Shown piece by piece: positions 7,706 to 17,466 of a DNA stretch of 64,000 nucleotides. The translations under genes were made by a program, and so were the position numbers. The notes beneath the pieces are model-generated. The model was not told the origin of the DNA. It ran no database searches and saw only the letters and a program-made list of their open reading frames with translations. The stretch spans positions 29,936 to 93,935 of the forward strand of contig JACPNQ010000025.1 in NCBI GenBank assembly GCA_016185425.1, given 5' to 3'. Positions within the stretch are counted from its first letter, which is position 1, and each line of letters starts with the position of its first letter. Origin of the DNA: Acidobacteriota bacterium (GTDB lineage: Bacteria; Acidobacteriota; Terriglobia; Bryobacterales; Bryobacteraceae).

Positions 7706-10048
7706 TCAGCGCTCCTGCTTCTGTCTCATCTCGAATGGAACACTTCTCACGATGGCCAGGATCAGATCGTGGAAGCGATATCCTTCCGCCTCCGTCTGCC
7801 GCATGATATCGCGGATTGCCGGTTGATCGCGCGCTTCCAGCTCGCGTCCGAGCGCATAGGTCAAGAGGCGATCAATCGTGGCATGGACAAACTGGCCGGA
7901 GTGGTCTATTAGGAATTTCTTCAGTCCTTGGGGGCCGGAGAGCTCGGCTCCGCCAACCAGTTTTGCCGAAGCGTTGATCGGCCCGCCCTCGTCCTTATCG
8001 CGCCAGCGGCCGATTACGTCGTAGTTTTCCAGTGCGAATCCAAGAGGATCGATGCGATCGTGGCATCCGGCGCAACTGGGGTTCGCGCGATGCCGCTCCA
8101 CTTGTTCGCGCGCCGTCAGTTTACGCCCATTGCCCGGACTTTCATCGAGCGGTGGAACATTGGCCGGAGGCGCCGCCGGCGGCGAATTGAGCAGGTTATC
8201 CAGAATCCACTTTCCGCGCAGAACGGGGGAAGTTCGTGTGGTGTGGGAGGTCAGGAGCAGAATACTGCCTTGCGCAAGCAACCCGCCACGCTGGGCGTTT
8301 GCCTCCAGCGGCACCCGGCGAAACCCCGGGCCTGTCACACCATTGATCCTATAGTGGCCGGCCAACCGTTCATCCAGATACGTGTAATTCGCGCGCAGCA
8401 GATCGAGCACACTACGGTTCTCGCGGATCACACTGCCCACAAACAGACGCGTTTCCGTCTGGAAAGCCGCACCGAGGGCGGTGTCGAATTCCGGGAACAG
8501 TTCCTTGTCCGGAGCGGTATCCGCCAACGCCCGAAGGCCGAACCACTGCGAGGCAAAGTTGTCCATCAGCGCCGCAGACCGGCGGTCGGCGAGCATCCGG
8601 CGCACTTCGCGTTCCAGTACCTTGGGGTCGCGCAATTTGCCGCTGGCGGCGGTCGTCAGGAGAGGATCGTCCGGGATACTGCTCCACAGAAAGAACGAGA
8701 GGCGTGAGGCCAGTTCGAAATCGGTGAGAGGCTGCGCGGTCCCCGGCGTGGCTTCGGGACGGTCGAACTCCAGGCGAAATAGAAAATCCGGAGTGAGCAG
8801 GACGTCGCGAATTGCCGCGCCGATCGCCGCGTCGAAGTTGCGCGATTGCCGCGTGGCGGCGAAGGTTTTTAGAAATGGGTTCAAGTCGGCGGCAGTGAGA
8901 TCCCGCCGGAACGCGCGGCGCACAATCGGGGAAAGGATTCGCTTGGCGCACTCGCTCCCGTCCGTATCTGTTTGCGCTGGACGGCACAAAAAGATTCTGG
9001 CGCGGCTTGGTGTGTTGCCAGCACCTGTAGCGTTGTAGGGTCCCGCGATCTCGATTCGCCCGAGCGTCGGCGGGCCGGGCTGGCCATCGAATGCGGCTTC
9101 GCCGGCAGTCATTCCGCCAATCTCAAACAACTTTAGCCGCCGGCCATCTACGCGAAACTCAATCGCCGGGCGAATCGCCGTGCCGAGGACATCCAGTGGT
9201 CCTCCAATCGGCGCACCGCCCGGTCCGCCGACGTTCATGACCGGGCCCTCACGCTCGGCAAACTCGTCCGGGAAAGCGACGATGATCGTATGGTTCCCCG
9301 CCTTGATCCCTGTGGCACGCATATGAAAAAACCGCACGCCCTCCCGCGGTGTAAGGCTCTCTTTAGCAAGGAACGCGCGGATCTCGTAGTCTCCGTCCTG
9401 CGGAAAATAGTGCGTGACCCGCATGCCGCCCCGCGTGCCGAACGGCATGCCTTCGCCTTGCCAGATGGCCTGGCTTCCCTTGGCGGGAAATATCTCGACG
9501 ACCGGAGAAGAATCGGCCGTGCCCGTCGCCAGTTCACTGACGCGCCGAGCTACCTTCAAATACCGTTCCAGCAGAAGAGGCGACATCGAAAGCGCGTCAG
9601 CAATATTGTCGAAACCGGCGGCAACCTGATCTTGCGGCAGTTCCCCGTCCAGTGGAAGTTCCAGGTCCAGGAGGTCGCGAATTGCGTTGGTGTATTCCGT
9701 CCGGTTCAGGCGGCGGATGACGGGCCTACCGGCAAAGGGGGTGCGCCGGGCAGCCTGGTCCAGTTCCACAGTCAGGCTATTCACGAACGCTTTGGCGGAT
9801 GCCTCATCCGGACGCGGCATTCCGGCCGGGGGCATTTCCTGCGAGCGAATTTTCTTGGCTACCTTCTCCCAAACATCGGGCCGCGCCGACGGTTGGTCCG
9901 CCGGCACTCCCTCCAAAACGAAGCCGCCGGATTTCACACGCTGGCTGTGACAAGCCATGCAATAACGGCCTACAAAATTATCCCGGCTCGGCGGTTGAGC
10001 GTTCAAGGCGGCTACTACGGCCGCGACAATGGTGATTAGACGAAGCAA
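7706..10048 (-). CDS. DUF1592 domain protein with PSD1-type cytochrome c domain
   Basis: After a signal peptide the protein has a heme-binding CMACH within NFVGRYCMACHSQRVKSGGF, followed by the DUF1587/DUF1595/DUF1592 regions. Near the end are CAGCHDRIDPLGFALENYDV (DUF1588) and LTYALGRELEARDQ (DUF1585). Such proteins are predicted multidomain c-type cytochromes of the periplasm, paired with DUF1552. The frame stays open upstream to 10432, but a TATAAT at 10112-10117 and absence of family similarity argue for a downstream start. I choose the TTG at 10048, which gives the leader LLRLITIVAAVVAALNA. The start is uncertain. Confidence 0.82.
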   Translation of the reverse strand: MLRLITIVAAVVAALNAQPPSRDNFVGRYCMACHSQRVKSGGFVLEGVPADQPSARPDVWEKVAKKIRSQEMPPAGMPRPDEASAKAFVNSLTVELDQAARRTPFAGRPVIRRLNRTEYTNAIRDLLDLELPLDGELPQDQVAAGFDNIADALSMSPLLLERYLKVARRVSELATGTADSSPVVEIFPAKGSQAIWQGEGMPFGTRGGMRVTHYFPQDGDYEIRAFLAKESLTPREGVRFFHMRATGIKAGNHTIIVAFPDEFAEREGPVMNVGGPGGAPIGGPLDVLGTAIRPAIEFRVDGRRLKLFEIGGMTAGEAAFDGQPGPPTLGRIEIAGPYNATGAGNTPSRARIFLCRPAQTDTDGSECAKRILSPIVRRAFRRDLTAADLNPFLKTFAATRQSRNFDAAIGAAIRDVLLTPDFLFRLEFDRPEATPGTAQPLTDFELASRLSFFLWSSIPDDPLLTTAASGKLRDPKVLEREVRRMLADRRSAALMDNFASQWFGLRALADTAPDKELFPEFDTALGAAFQTETRLFVGSVIRENRSVLDLLRANYTYLDERLAGHYRINGVTGPGFRRVPLEANAQRGGLLAQGSILLLTSHTTRTSPVLRGKWILDNLLNSPPAAPPANVPPLDESPGNGRKLTAREQVERHRANPSCAGCHDRIDPLGFALENYDVIGRWRDKDEGGPINASAKLVGGAELSGPQGLKKFLIDHSGQFVHATIDRLLTYALGRELEARDQPAIRDIMRQTEAEGYRFHDLILAIVRSVPFEMRQKQER

Positions 10049-10111
10049 AGAGGCAATTCTCTGCAGGGAGTCTCCGTTCGGCAGAATCTCCCGCTTCGGA
10101 CTCTTGATGGA

Positions 10112-10117
10112 ATTATA
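10112..10117 (-). promoter_or_regulatory. Probable -10 box (TATAAT) of the DUF1592 operon
   Basis: A perfect TATAAT on the minus strand lies about 65 bases before the proposed TTG start. No good -35 hexamer is visible 16-18 bases upstream. It sits in the divergent intergenic region with the receptor gene at 10169. Transcription would begin near 10105. Confidence 0.4.
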
Positions 10118-10168
10118 CACTCTTCGTTGTGATAGGCTCTCCTCAAATTCGGGTTTGGAGAGGGTTCC

Positions 10169-13100
10169 ATGCGCTTCTTTGTAGCGGCAGTGTTGGGCCT
10201 GTTTCTTTGCGGCAATGCGGCTGCGCAGGTCGACAAAAGCAACCTCACAGGGATCATTCGCGACGCAAGCGGCGCCACGATTCCAGGGGCGACGATCAAG
10301 ATCACCAACAAAGACACCGGCGCGTTGCGCACCGAGAGCAGCGACGCGTCGGGATTCTATCGCTTTACCCTGATTGACCGCGGCAGCTACCGGATGCAAG
10401 TGGAGCACTCGGGGTTCAAACGCTTTGTTCAAGAAACAGTGGAACTACAGACAGGCGAAACGACCACGCTCGACATCAGCCTGACGCTCGGTGAAGTGGC
10501 GGAGAGCATCACAGTGACCGGCGAGGCGGCGACGCTACGCACGGAAACCGGCGCGCTTGGCACTACAGTGAGCACGAAGGTCATCAACGAGCTTCCGCTG
10601 ATCGGACGCAATCCCTACGTCTTTTTGACTCTGTCGCCCGGCATTCAGTACACGGGCGATCCGGGTGCGCTGAACCCCTGGGACGTCGCGGGGCCATCGG
10701 CGTTTGCGGCGTCGGGGGCGGAGGCGAAGAGCGAGTTTCTGCTCGATGGCATTCCGAACATGGGAACGAGCAACGTGTCGCTATCGCCGTCACCGGACGC
10801 GGTGCAGGAGATGCGCGCGCAGACGAGCGCATACGACGCGGAGTTCGGGCATTCGGGCGGCGCGTTCGTCAACGTGTCGACGCGCTCCGGCACGAACCAG
10901 TATCACGGCACGGCGTACTGGTTTCTGCGCAACGACAACCTGAATGCGAACAGCTTCTTTAACAATCGCGTCGGCAGCCCGAAGAGCGAATTCAAGCAGA
11001 ACACCTACGGAGCTTCGTTTGGCGGCCCATTCCGGATTCCGAAAATCTATAACGGAGTCGACAAGACGCACTACTTCTTCAACTTCGAAGGCACCCAAAT
11101 TCGCGGCAACGCATTTGCGCGTGCGATCGTACCGGCAACGCGCGAGCGCGGCGGCGATTTTTCGCAGTCATTCGACCGGTCCGGCAGGGCATTCACGATC
11201 TACGATCCAGCCACGACAGCGGCGCAGGGCACAGCATTCGTGCGGACACCGTTTCCGGGGAACGCGATACCCGCGGCCCGAATAGACCCAGTTGCCGCGA
11301 ACGCATTGAAATTCTATCCGGCGCCGAATCGCACTCCCGTTTCGGGCAGTCTGACCAACTTTGAGAATCCGCAAATCAGCGGCCGCCGTTGGGCCAGCCT
11401 GGCATCTCGTGTGGATCACCAAATCAATCTGAAGCACAGCCTGTTCTTCCGCTACGGCTGGAATCATCGCACCGATCCTTCGAGCCCCTTCTACGGCGAC
11501 TGCTGCCGGCCGCCGGGCAATCCCACCGACGGCCAGGACGAATTCGCGCGCGGCAACATTGGCGCCGGGGCGAGTTACACGTGGGTGATCAGCTCGCGCA
11601 TGGTATTCGACGCGCGCATGGGTTACACGCGTTATTTCGACGCGAACATCATGTATGGCGCGGGGTTCAACCTGTCCACGCTCGGCTTTCCGGATGCGTT
11701 CACGCGAGGGGTGGCGTTCTCCAATTTCCCGCGGTTTGCGATGCTCGATGCCGACGTGGAGAACCTCGGCGCGGGACGCGTTCCCTCCAGTACCTACAAC
11801 AACGTATTCAATCCGCTTTTCAACTTCCACTTCACCGCGAATCGTCATGCGATGAAGTGGGGGTACCGCTACATGGTGACGCAACAGAACTCCTTCGGTC
11901 CAAACCGCTCGGCGGGGATATTCAACTTTGGCCGCGCGTTCACCCAAGGGCCGGATCCGACGCGTGTTTCCGCAAACGCCGGGCATGACTTTGCGGCGTT
12001 TTTGTTGGGGACACCGAACAGCGGGTCTGCCGATTTGAACGCTTCGCCCGCGCTGCAGGCGACGTATCACTCGGTCTACTTCCAGGACGACTGGAAGGCG
12101 ACGCCCCGTCTCACACTGAACCTGGGGGTTCGGGCAGAACATGAGAGCGGGACGACAGACCGATTTAACCGCGGCAACGCCGGACTTGATTTCGCTGTGG
12201 CCAGCCCGACGGAGGCTCAGGCGAAAGCGAATTATGCACGGTCGCCAATTCCCGAGCTAGCTACGCTGAATGTAAAAGGAGGCCTGCGTTTCCTGGCAGC
12301 CGGCAGCACGCCGCGTGAGCATTTGAACATGCCGGCTGTGCTCTGGTCGCCCCGCGCGGGGTACGCGTTCCGTGCAACTAACCGTATGGTAGTCCGCGGC
12401 GGCTATGGCTTCTTCTTCGTGCCGAATGTGATCTCGAATTATCGCCTTGACGGGTTCTCCCTGACAACCCAGATGGTGACGTCGCTCGATAACAATCTGA
12501 CGCCGTTTAATACGCTACGCAATCCGTTTCCGATCGGTTTGGTGACGCCGCCAGGATCTTCAGGCGGGCTGTTGACGGCCGTCGGGCAATCGATTACGGC
12601 GGGCGGTGCCTCGCAGGGTAACTTCCTGCCGGATTTCAAGCATGGCTTCAATCAGAACTTTTCGCAGGGCCTCCAGTTTGTTTTGCCGCACGAATTCTCG
12701 ATTCAGGCGAGCTATGTAGGCAGCCTGGCGCAACGATTGACCGTGACGCGGAACATCAATCAATACGCCGATTCGTTCCTGCCGTTGCAGACGCGGTTGA
12801 ATGCTCGCGTGACGAATCCATTTTTCGGTGTCGTCACGGACCCGACCAGCGCGCTGAGCCAATCGACGATCACCGTTTCGCAACTGCTTCGGCCGTTCCC
12901 ACAGTACACAGGGATCACTCAGTCCAGCTTGCCGTATGGACGCTCCTGGTATCACTCGCTGCAACTGGAGATCAGCAAGCGCTTGGCCAGTGGAGTCTAT
13001 TTCGGCGCGGCCTATACGCAATCGAAGTTGATGGAGGCGACGTCCTACCTGAATCCGAATAGCCCGAAGGTGGAGAAAGTGATTTCGGATTCCGACCGCG

Positions 13101-13600
13101 GCCAGCGGCTGGTGATTCACGGTTACTACGAGCTTCCCTTCGGAACGGGCAAGAGACTGGTGAATACACGGCATCCGGTGGTCAGCCGAATCGTTGGCAA
13201 CTGGCAGTTTAACTGGGTGGTAACACTTCAGAGCGGCGCGCCACTGGCCTTTGCCAGTGCGGAACGGCCAACAAAGTCGAGCGACAACCCGCACGACGTC
13301 GACCGTTACTTCGATACAACCCAGTTCGCGCCACAGCAGCCGTTCACGCTACGAGCCTTCTCCTCCCGCACGAACGACCTGCGCGCGCCGGGAATTCACA
13401 AATGGGACCTGACGTTGCAGAAGAGCGTATTCGTGAACGAGAAGATGAGCTTCAAGATTCAGGGGGAGTTCTACAACGCGTTTAATCGCACGCACTTCGG
13501 AACGCCGAATACGACGGTGACAAGTACGAGCTTTGGCAGGATTACGGGCACATTCCTGGGGCCAAGGGAAGTGCAGGTTTCGGGACGATTTACGTTCTGA
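10169..13600 (+). CDS. TonB-dependent receptor with carboxypeptidase-regulatory domain (receptor 1)
   Basis: The 1143-residue protein has a signal peptide ([20 protein letters not shown]), a carboxypeptidase-regulatory/Cna-B-like domain (about 25-105, [20 protein letters not shown]), a plug region with [20 protein letters not shown] (about 215-240) and a long beta-barrel ending in phenylalanine (QVSGRFTF). These are outer-membrane transporters of the OMP_b-brl/Oar-like group, abundant in Acidobacteria; the substrate is unknown. GGAGAGGG lies just upstream of the ATG. It is divergent from the DUF1592 operon. Confidence 0.88.
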   Translation: MRFFVAAVLGLFLCGNAAAQVDKSNLTGIIRDASGATIPGATIKITNKDTGALRTESSDASGFYRFTLIDRGSYRMQVEHSGFKRFVQETVELQTGETTTLDISLTLGEVAESITVTGEAATLRTETGALGTTVSTKVINELPLIGRNPYVFLTLSPGIQYTGDPGALNPWDVAGPSAFAASGAEAKSEFLLDGIPNMGTSNVSLSPSPDAVQEMRAQTSAYDAEFGHSGGAFVNVSTRSGTNQYHGTAYWFLRNDNLNANSFFNNRVGSPKSEFKQNTYGASFGGPFRIPKIYNGVDKTHYFFNFEGTQIRGNAFARAIVPATRERGGDFSQSFDRSGRAFTIYDPATTAAQGTAFVRTPFPGNAIPAARIDPVAANALKFYPAPNRTPVSGSLTNFENPQISGRRWASLASRVDHQINLKHSLFFRYGWNHRTDPSSPFYGDCCRPPGNPTDGQDEFARGNIGAGASYTWVISSRMVFDARMGYTRYFDANIMYGAGFNLSTLGFPDAFTRGVAFSNFPRFAMLDADVENLGAGRVPSSTYNNVFNPLFNFHFTANRHAMKWGYRYMVTQQNSFGPNRSAGIFNFGRAFTQGPDPTRVSANAGHDFAAFLLGTPNSGSADLNASPALQATYHSVYFQDDWKATPRLTLNLGVRAEHESGTTDRFNRGNAGLDFAVASPTEAQAKANYARSPIPELATLNVKGGLRFLAAGSTPREHLNMPAVLWSPRAGYAFRATNRMVVRGGYGFFFVPNVISNYRLDGFSLTTQMVTSLDNNLTPFNTLRNPFPIGLVTPPGSSGGLLTAVGQSITAGGASQGNFLPDFKHGFNQNFSQGLQFVLPHEFSIQASYVGSLAQRLTVTRNINQYADSFLPLQTRLNARVTNPFFGVVTDPTSALSQSTITVSQLLRPFPQYTGITQSSLPYGRSWYHSLQLEISKRLASGVYFGAAYTQSKLMEATSYLNPNSPKVEKVISDSDRGQRLVIHGYYELPFGTGKRLVNTRHPVVSRIVGNWQFNWVVTLQSGAPLAFASAERPTKSSDNPHDVDRYFDTTQFAPQQPFTLRAFSSRTNDLRAPGIHKWDLTLQKSVFVNEKMSFKIQGEFYNAFNRTHFGTPNTTVTSTSFGRITGTFLGPREVQVSGRFTF

Positions 13601-13614
13601 TGCTTCAGCACTCC

Positions 13615-13750
13615 AAACGCCAGCCTCAGCGCGAACTGGAGCTGACGCGCGGGATATGTTGAGCGAATCGTTCCAAACGCGCCGCTGGAGTGGTCGCCGT
13701 CGGGAGCGCCGAAGTTGGTCCGGTTAAGGAGATTGAACGACTCGGCACGG
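13615..13750 (-). pseudogene. Orphan C-terminal fragment of a TonB-type receptor
   Basis: On the minus strand it encodes [20 protein letters not shown], then [20 protein letters not shown] and LRLAF. This matches almost residue for residue the last 45 residues of receptor 3 (17467-20718), including the FALRLAF end, but the stop codon is changed and the frame reads on. Base by base it matches 17470-17605 with about ten mismatches in 136 (counted by eye). The two copies are direct repeats flanking receptor 2. There is no upstream part of the gene. Confidence 0.8.
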
Positions 13751-13836
13751 AGGGCTGTGTGGCCAACCGCTCCGATCATCAGCCAGGCTAAGCACTCATC
13801 GTCCCTTTGGGGGGTGATTCGCGCCGCAGTGCGTAC

Positions 13837-13842
13837 TATACT
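13837..13842 (+). promoter_or_regulatory. Possible -10 box (TATACT) for receptor 2
   Basis: TATACT lies about 100 bases before the ATG of receptor 2. The hexamer 17 bases upstream (GTGATT) is a poor -35, so this is tentative. Confidence 0.25.
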
Positions 13843-13944
13843 CACCCAAGCATCTGTGACACGGGAAGGGCAAGGGGTTGTCGTTCCCCACAGTACTGGC
13901 CGGGAGATCAGTCTCGCGCGGCTAAAAAAAGCAAGAGGGGATCC

Positions 13945-16900
13945 ATGTTTAAAGCCAGAAGTGCGTGCACGCTTCTATTCGTCCCATCTCTGTGCCTGCT
14001 CTCCGTCCTGCCGGCGAGAGCGCAGGTGCTTTACGGATCAATCGTCGGTCAAGTGGAGGATCCAAGCGGATCCATGGTGCCGAACGCCACAATCACAGCC
14101 ACCAACAAAGCCAGCGGCTCCGCGCGCGAAGTCAAAGCGGATGCGGAGGGCCGTTATGCACTGCTCAGCCTTCTTGCGGGCGAGTACGACATCAAAATCA
14201 CAGCTTCCGGCTTTCGAACGATGAATCGGCCGGGGGTGGCAGTCTCCATCAACACCGTCACACGCATCGACGTTCGCCTGGAAGTCGGGCAACCGGCCGA
14301 CAGCATCACGATATCCGCGGAGGCCGTGCAACTGCAAACGGACAAGTCCGACGTCCGTCATGAAATCACGGCCCGCACAATCACGAGCCTGCCGCTGCCC
14401 GGATATCGCAACTACCAAACGCTCTTGAATCTGGTCCCCGGCGCGACGCCGGCCGCCTTTCAGAACGCGGTAGTCGATACGCCCGGCCGCGCGCTGACAA
14501 CGAACGTCAATGGAACGGCGCGCAACAGTAACAACACCCTGACCGACGGCGCGGCGAACATCAATGTCTGGCTTCCGCACCACACGGCCTACGTTGCTCC
14601 TGTCGAATCCATCGAGACGGTGAACATCAGCACCGGCTCTTTCGACGCCGAGCAGGGCATGGCCGGAGGCGCCGCCATCACCGTCGCCACCAAGAGCGGC
14701 ACCAACCAGATTCACGGCTCCGGCGCCTGGTTCCACAACAACCAGCACCTGAACACCGTTCCGTTCTTCCGTTCGGCGACCTACCAAAAGCCTCTGAGCA
14801 TTCTGAATATCGGCAGCGGCACGATCGGCGGTCCGATCAGGAAGGACAAGCTCTTTTACTTCTTCAGCTACGAGCGCACCATGGAACGCTCCGGCAACGC
14901 CGGCAACTACTCGGTTGCACCGGCCGAATTCCGCGCCGGCGATTTCTCTAAGTGGGCCAACTACTCGACAGTCTATGATCCGGCTACCTCCGCCGATCCG
15001 GCCGCGCGCTCGCCGTTCCCCGGCAACATCGTTCCGCAAAACCGATGGAATCCGACGTTCATGAATATCTACAAGGACATGCCCATGCCCAACCAGATAT
15101 CGCCCACGGATCCGAACAATCTGTCGGGCAACTATTTTGTGAGCGGTATCCTTAAGCTCAACCGCAACAACTACGACGTCAAGGTCAATTATTCCGTCAA
15201 CAAGAAGCTCTCAGTTTGGGGCAAATACAGCCGCATGGACGCGCCCGTGAATGGCGTTTACCCGTTCGGCAGCCTGGGCGGCTCCGCCCTCGGCACCGAA
15301 GGATTCGGCGAAACGACCACACAGCTCCCGACCTTCGGATACAACCACACCTTCTCGCCGACTTTCATGATGGACGGCGTCTTCGGCATCATGCGCATGG
15401 ACCAGTTCGTTGGCATCCCCGGCGTCGACAAGAACGTCGGCCTTGACGTTTGGAAAATCCCCGGCACGAATGGCGGCAAGCAGTACGCGAACGATCCGAG
15501 ATACGGTGGCGCTCCGGTCATCGACGGCTTCGGCTTCAGCTACATCGGCTTCGGCGCCACATGGACCCCGGTGTGGCGTCATGAACGCACGTATACGTAC
15601 CAGACCAACTTCAGCAAGATCTCCGGCGCGCACGAAATCCGCTGGGGCTTCGAACCGCGCCGCCTTGAGCTGAATCACTGGCAGCCCGAAACAGCGAACC
15701 CGCGAGGCTCCATTTCCATGGCCGGCGGATCGACCATCCGGACCGGCGGACAGTCGCGTGAGCCCAATGCCTTCGCCGCCGCACTGCTCGGTAACGTCTA
15801 TTCCTATTCGAAGTCCATCCAGTACTTCGAAATGAAGACTCGCGAATGGCAGTACGCTTTCTACGTGCGCGACCGCTGGCAGGTGAATCGCCGGCTTACG
15901 CTGAACCTGGGTCTGCGCTACGAATACTATCCGCTGATCAACCGCGACGATCGCGGTATCGAGCGGTGGGATCCGTACACGAATATCGTCTACTTTGGCG
16001 GTCTCGGCGGTACACCGAGGGATGTTGGCATCACGGTCAGCAAGAAGTTGTTTGCTCCGCGGGCCGGCTTCGCATACCGGTTGACCGACAAAACGGTCAT
16101 CCGCAGCGGCTACGGCCTCACCTACGATCCGATTCCATTTGGACGTCCTTTGCGCGGCTTGTACCCCGCCACGCTGTCCGGTTCATGGCTTCCGGATGAC
16201 CGCAGCTTCGGTTGGTACAACCAGATCAACCAAGGCATTCCGGACATCCCGACGCCAGACGTAAGCAAGGGCCAGGGTACGCTGCCGGTCAATCTCGATA
16301 TGGGCCCGCGCAGTCCGTGGGGTGGCGAGCTCCATCGCGGATACATTCAGAGCTGGAACTTCACCATCGAACGTTCGCTCCCCATGAACATGGTGGGATC
16401 GATCGCTTATGTCGGCACGCGCACCATCCATCAGTTACTCGATCGCGACATTAACACCGCCGGCCCGGGTCTCGGCGTCTCCACCGCGAACCTGCCGCTG
16501 GCCAAACTCTATGGCCGTACCATCGGCACTAACATGTGGGACGGTATCGGCTATGGCTCATACAATGCGTTTCAGGCCGCTTTGAATAAGTCCCTCAGCC
16601 ACGGACTACTGCTGAAAGCTTCTTATACGTGGTCGAAGACGCTGAACTTTGCCGACGACGACGGCTGGGCCGGTCTCAAGGCCTTCAGTTGGGAGGGCAT
16701 GATTCGACGCAACTACTCGCCGGCCGGCTATGACCGCCGTCATATGTTCACGGCCGGCTATCTGTATGAACTGCCGATCGGCGCGAACAAGAAGGTGAAC
16801 CTTACCAACAAAGTCGTTGACGCCGTAGCGGGCGGCTGGAAGCTGAGCGGTCTTTTCAGCGCTTATACCGGCACGCCGTTCACGGTCAGTGGAAGCGGCA

Positions 16901-17352
16901 GCTCGCTTCGCTGCATCGGTTGCACGCAAACGGCCGACCAGCTTAGGGCCGTCACAAAACTCGACGGAAAGGGACCGCTGCAGCCTTACTTCGACCCGTC
17001 GTCGTTCCGCGACCCTCTGTTCTCGTTCAACCCGGCGAACCCTGTATACCGTCCGGGCACAATGGGAATTAACGTGCTCTACGGGCCTGGTTATTGGCGC
17101 TGGGATCCGGCGATCTTCAAAGAATTCAAGCTGCCTTTCCGTGATGGAGCCGGAATTGAATTTCGCGCCGAGTCCACCAACTTGCCTCACACCACGCGCT
17201 GGGGCAATCCGTCGGGCGCCTCCGCCAATATGCGGCTGAACCCGGATGGCTCGCTGAACACCACGCTAGCCAACCCGCTGAACGGATTCATGACGATCAC
17301 GAGTGCGGACTCGAATCGTCAGTTCCGCTTCGGCGCCCGGCTGCAGTTCTAA
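13945..17352 (+). CDS. TonB-dependent receptor with carboxypeptidase-regulatory domain (receptor 2)
   Basis: The 1135-residue protein has a signal peptide ([20 protein letters not shown] to ARAQ), a carboxypeptidase-regulatory domain ([20 protein letters not shown]), a plug with [20 protein letters not shown] and a barrel ending [12 protein letters not shown]. It is an outer-membrane transporter of unknown substrate. The ATG follows AGAGGGG by four bases and starts a proper leader, so I reject the 46-residue upstream extension. A good hairpin follows the stop. It lies between two direct repeats derived from receptor 3. Confidence 0.88.
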   Translation: MFKARSACTLLFVPSLCLLSVLPARAQVLYGSIVGQVEDPSGSMVPNATITATNKASGSAREVKADAEGRYALLSLLAGEYDIKITASGFRTMNRPGVAVSINTVTRIDVRLEVGQPADSITISAEAVQLQTDKSDVRHEITARTITSLPLPGYRNYQTLLNLVPGATPAAFQNAVVDTPGRALTTNVNGTARNSNNTLTDGAANINVWLPHHTAYVAPVESIETVNISTGSFDAEQGMAGGAAITVATKSGTNQIHGSGAWFHNNQHLNTVPFFRSATYQKPLSILNIGSGTIGGPIRKDKLFYFFSYERTMERSGNAGNYSVAPAEFRAGDFSKWANYSTVYDPATSADPAARSPFPGNIVPQNRWNPTFMNIYKDMPMPNQISPTDPNNLSGNYFVSGILKLNRNNYDVKVNYSVNKKLSVWGKYSRMDAPVNGVYPFGSLGGSALGTEGFGETTTQLPTFGYNHTFSPTFMMDGVFGIMRMDQFVGIPGVDKNVGLDVWKIPGTNGGKQYANDPRYGGAPVIDGFGFSYIGFGATWTPVWRHERTYTYQTNFSKISGAHEIRWGFEPRRLELNHWQPETANPRGSISMAGGSTIRTGGQSREPNAFAAALLGNVYSYSKSIQYFEMKTREWQYAFYVRDRWQVNRRLTLNLGLRYEYYPLINRDDRGIERWDPYTNIVYFGGLGGTPRDVGITVSKKLFAPRAGFAYRLTDKTVIRSGYGLTYDPIPFGRPLRGLYPATLSGSWLPDDRSFGWYNQINQGIPDIPTPDVSKGQGTLPVNLDMGPRSPWGGELHRGYIQSWNFTIERSLPMNMVGSIAYVGTRTIHQLLDRDINTAGPGLGVSTANLPLAKLYGRTIGTNMWDGIGYGSYNAFQAALNKSLSHGLLLKASYTWSKTLNFADDDGWAGLKAFSWEGMIRRNYSPAGYDRRHMFTAGYLYELPIGANKKVNLTNKVVDAVAGGWKLSGLFSAYTGTPFTVSGSGSSLRCIGCTQTADQLRAVTKLDGKGPLQPYFDPSSFRDPLFSFNPANPVYRPGTMGINVLYGPGYWRWDPAIFKEFKLPFRDGAGIEFRAESTNLPHTTRWGNPSGASANMRLNPDGSLNTTLANPLNGFMTITSADSNRQFRFGARLQF

Positions 17353-17372
17353 GCAACTGGCACCGCAGGACG

Positions 17373-17403
17373 GCAAAGGCCCTCTGTTTCCGAAGGCCTT
17401 TGC
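17373..17403. terminator. Hairpin terminator between convergent receptor genes
   Basis: GCAAAGGCC (17373-17381) pairs perfectly with GGCCTTTGC (17395-17403) around a 13-base loop. It sits 20 bases after the receptor 2 stop and 64 before the receptor 3 stop, so it can serve both. The trailing T tract is short. Confidence 0.6.
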
Positions 17404-17466
17404 ATTTGCCGATGGCAGGAACATCTGGCTCCGGACCGCAAGGAGCGAGAATTAGCCTAACCACCC

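Larger units (their letters stand above)
13601..13944. other. Intergenic stretch with receptor remnant and promoter of receptor 2
   Basis: This 344-base gap holds a 136-bp remnant of a receptor 3' end on the minus strand and a possible -10 box, both listed separately. An open plus-strand frame joins the next gene from 13807, but its first 46 residues have no signal peptide and precede the AGAGGGG that serves the real ATG at 13945. Confidence 0.6.

Noticed and set aside
10049..10432. N-terminal extension of the DUF1592 protein
   Set aside because: It would cross the TATAAT and overlap the divergent receptor; the extra sequence has no family features.
13807..13944. 46-residue N-terminal extension of receptor 2
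   Set aside because: It has no signal peptide and precedes the AGAGGGG ribosome site; the signal peptide begins at 13945.
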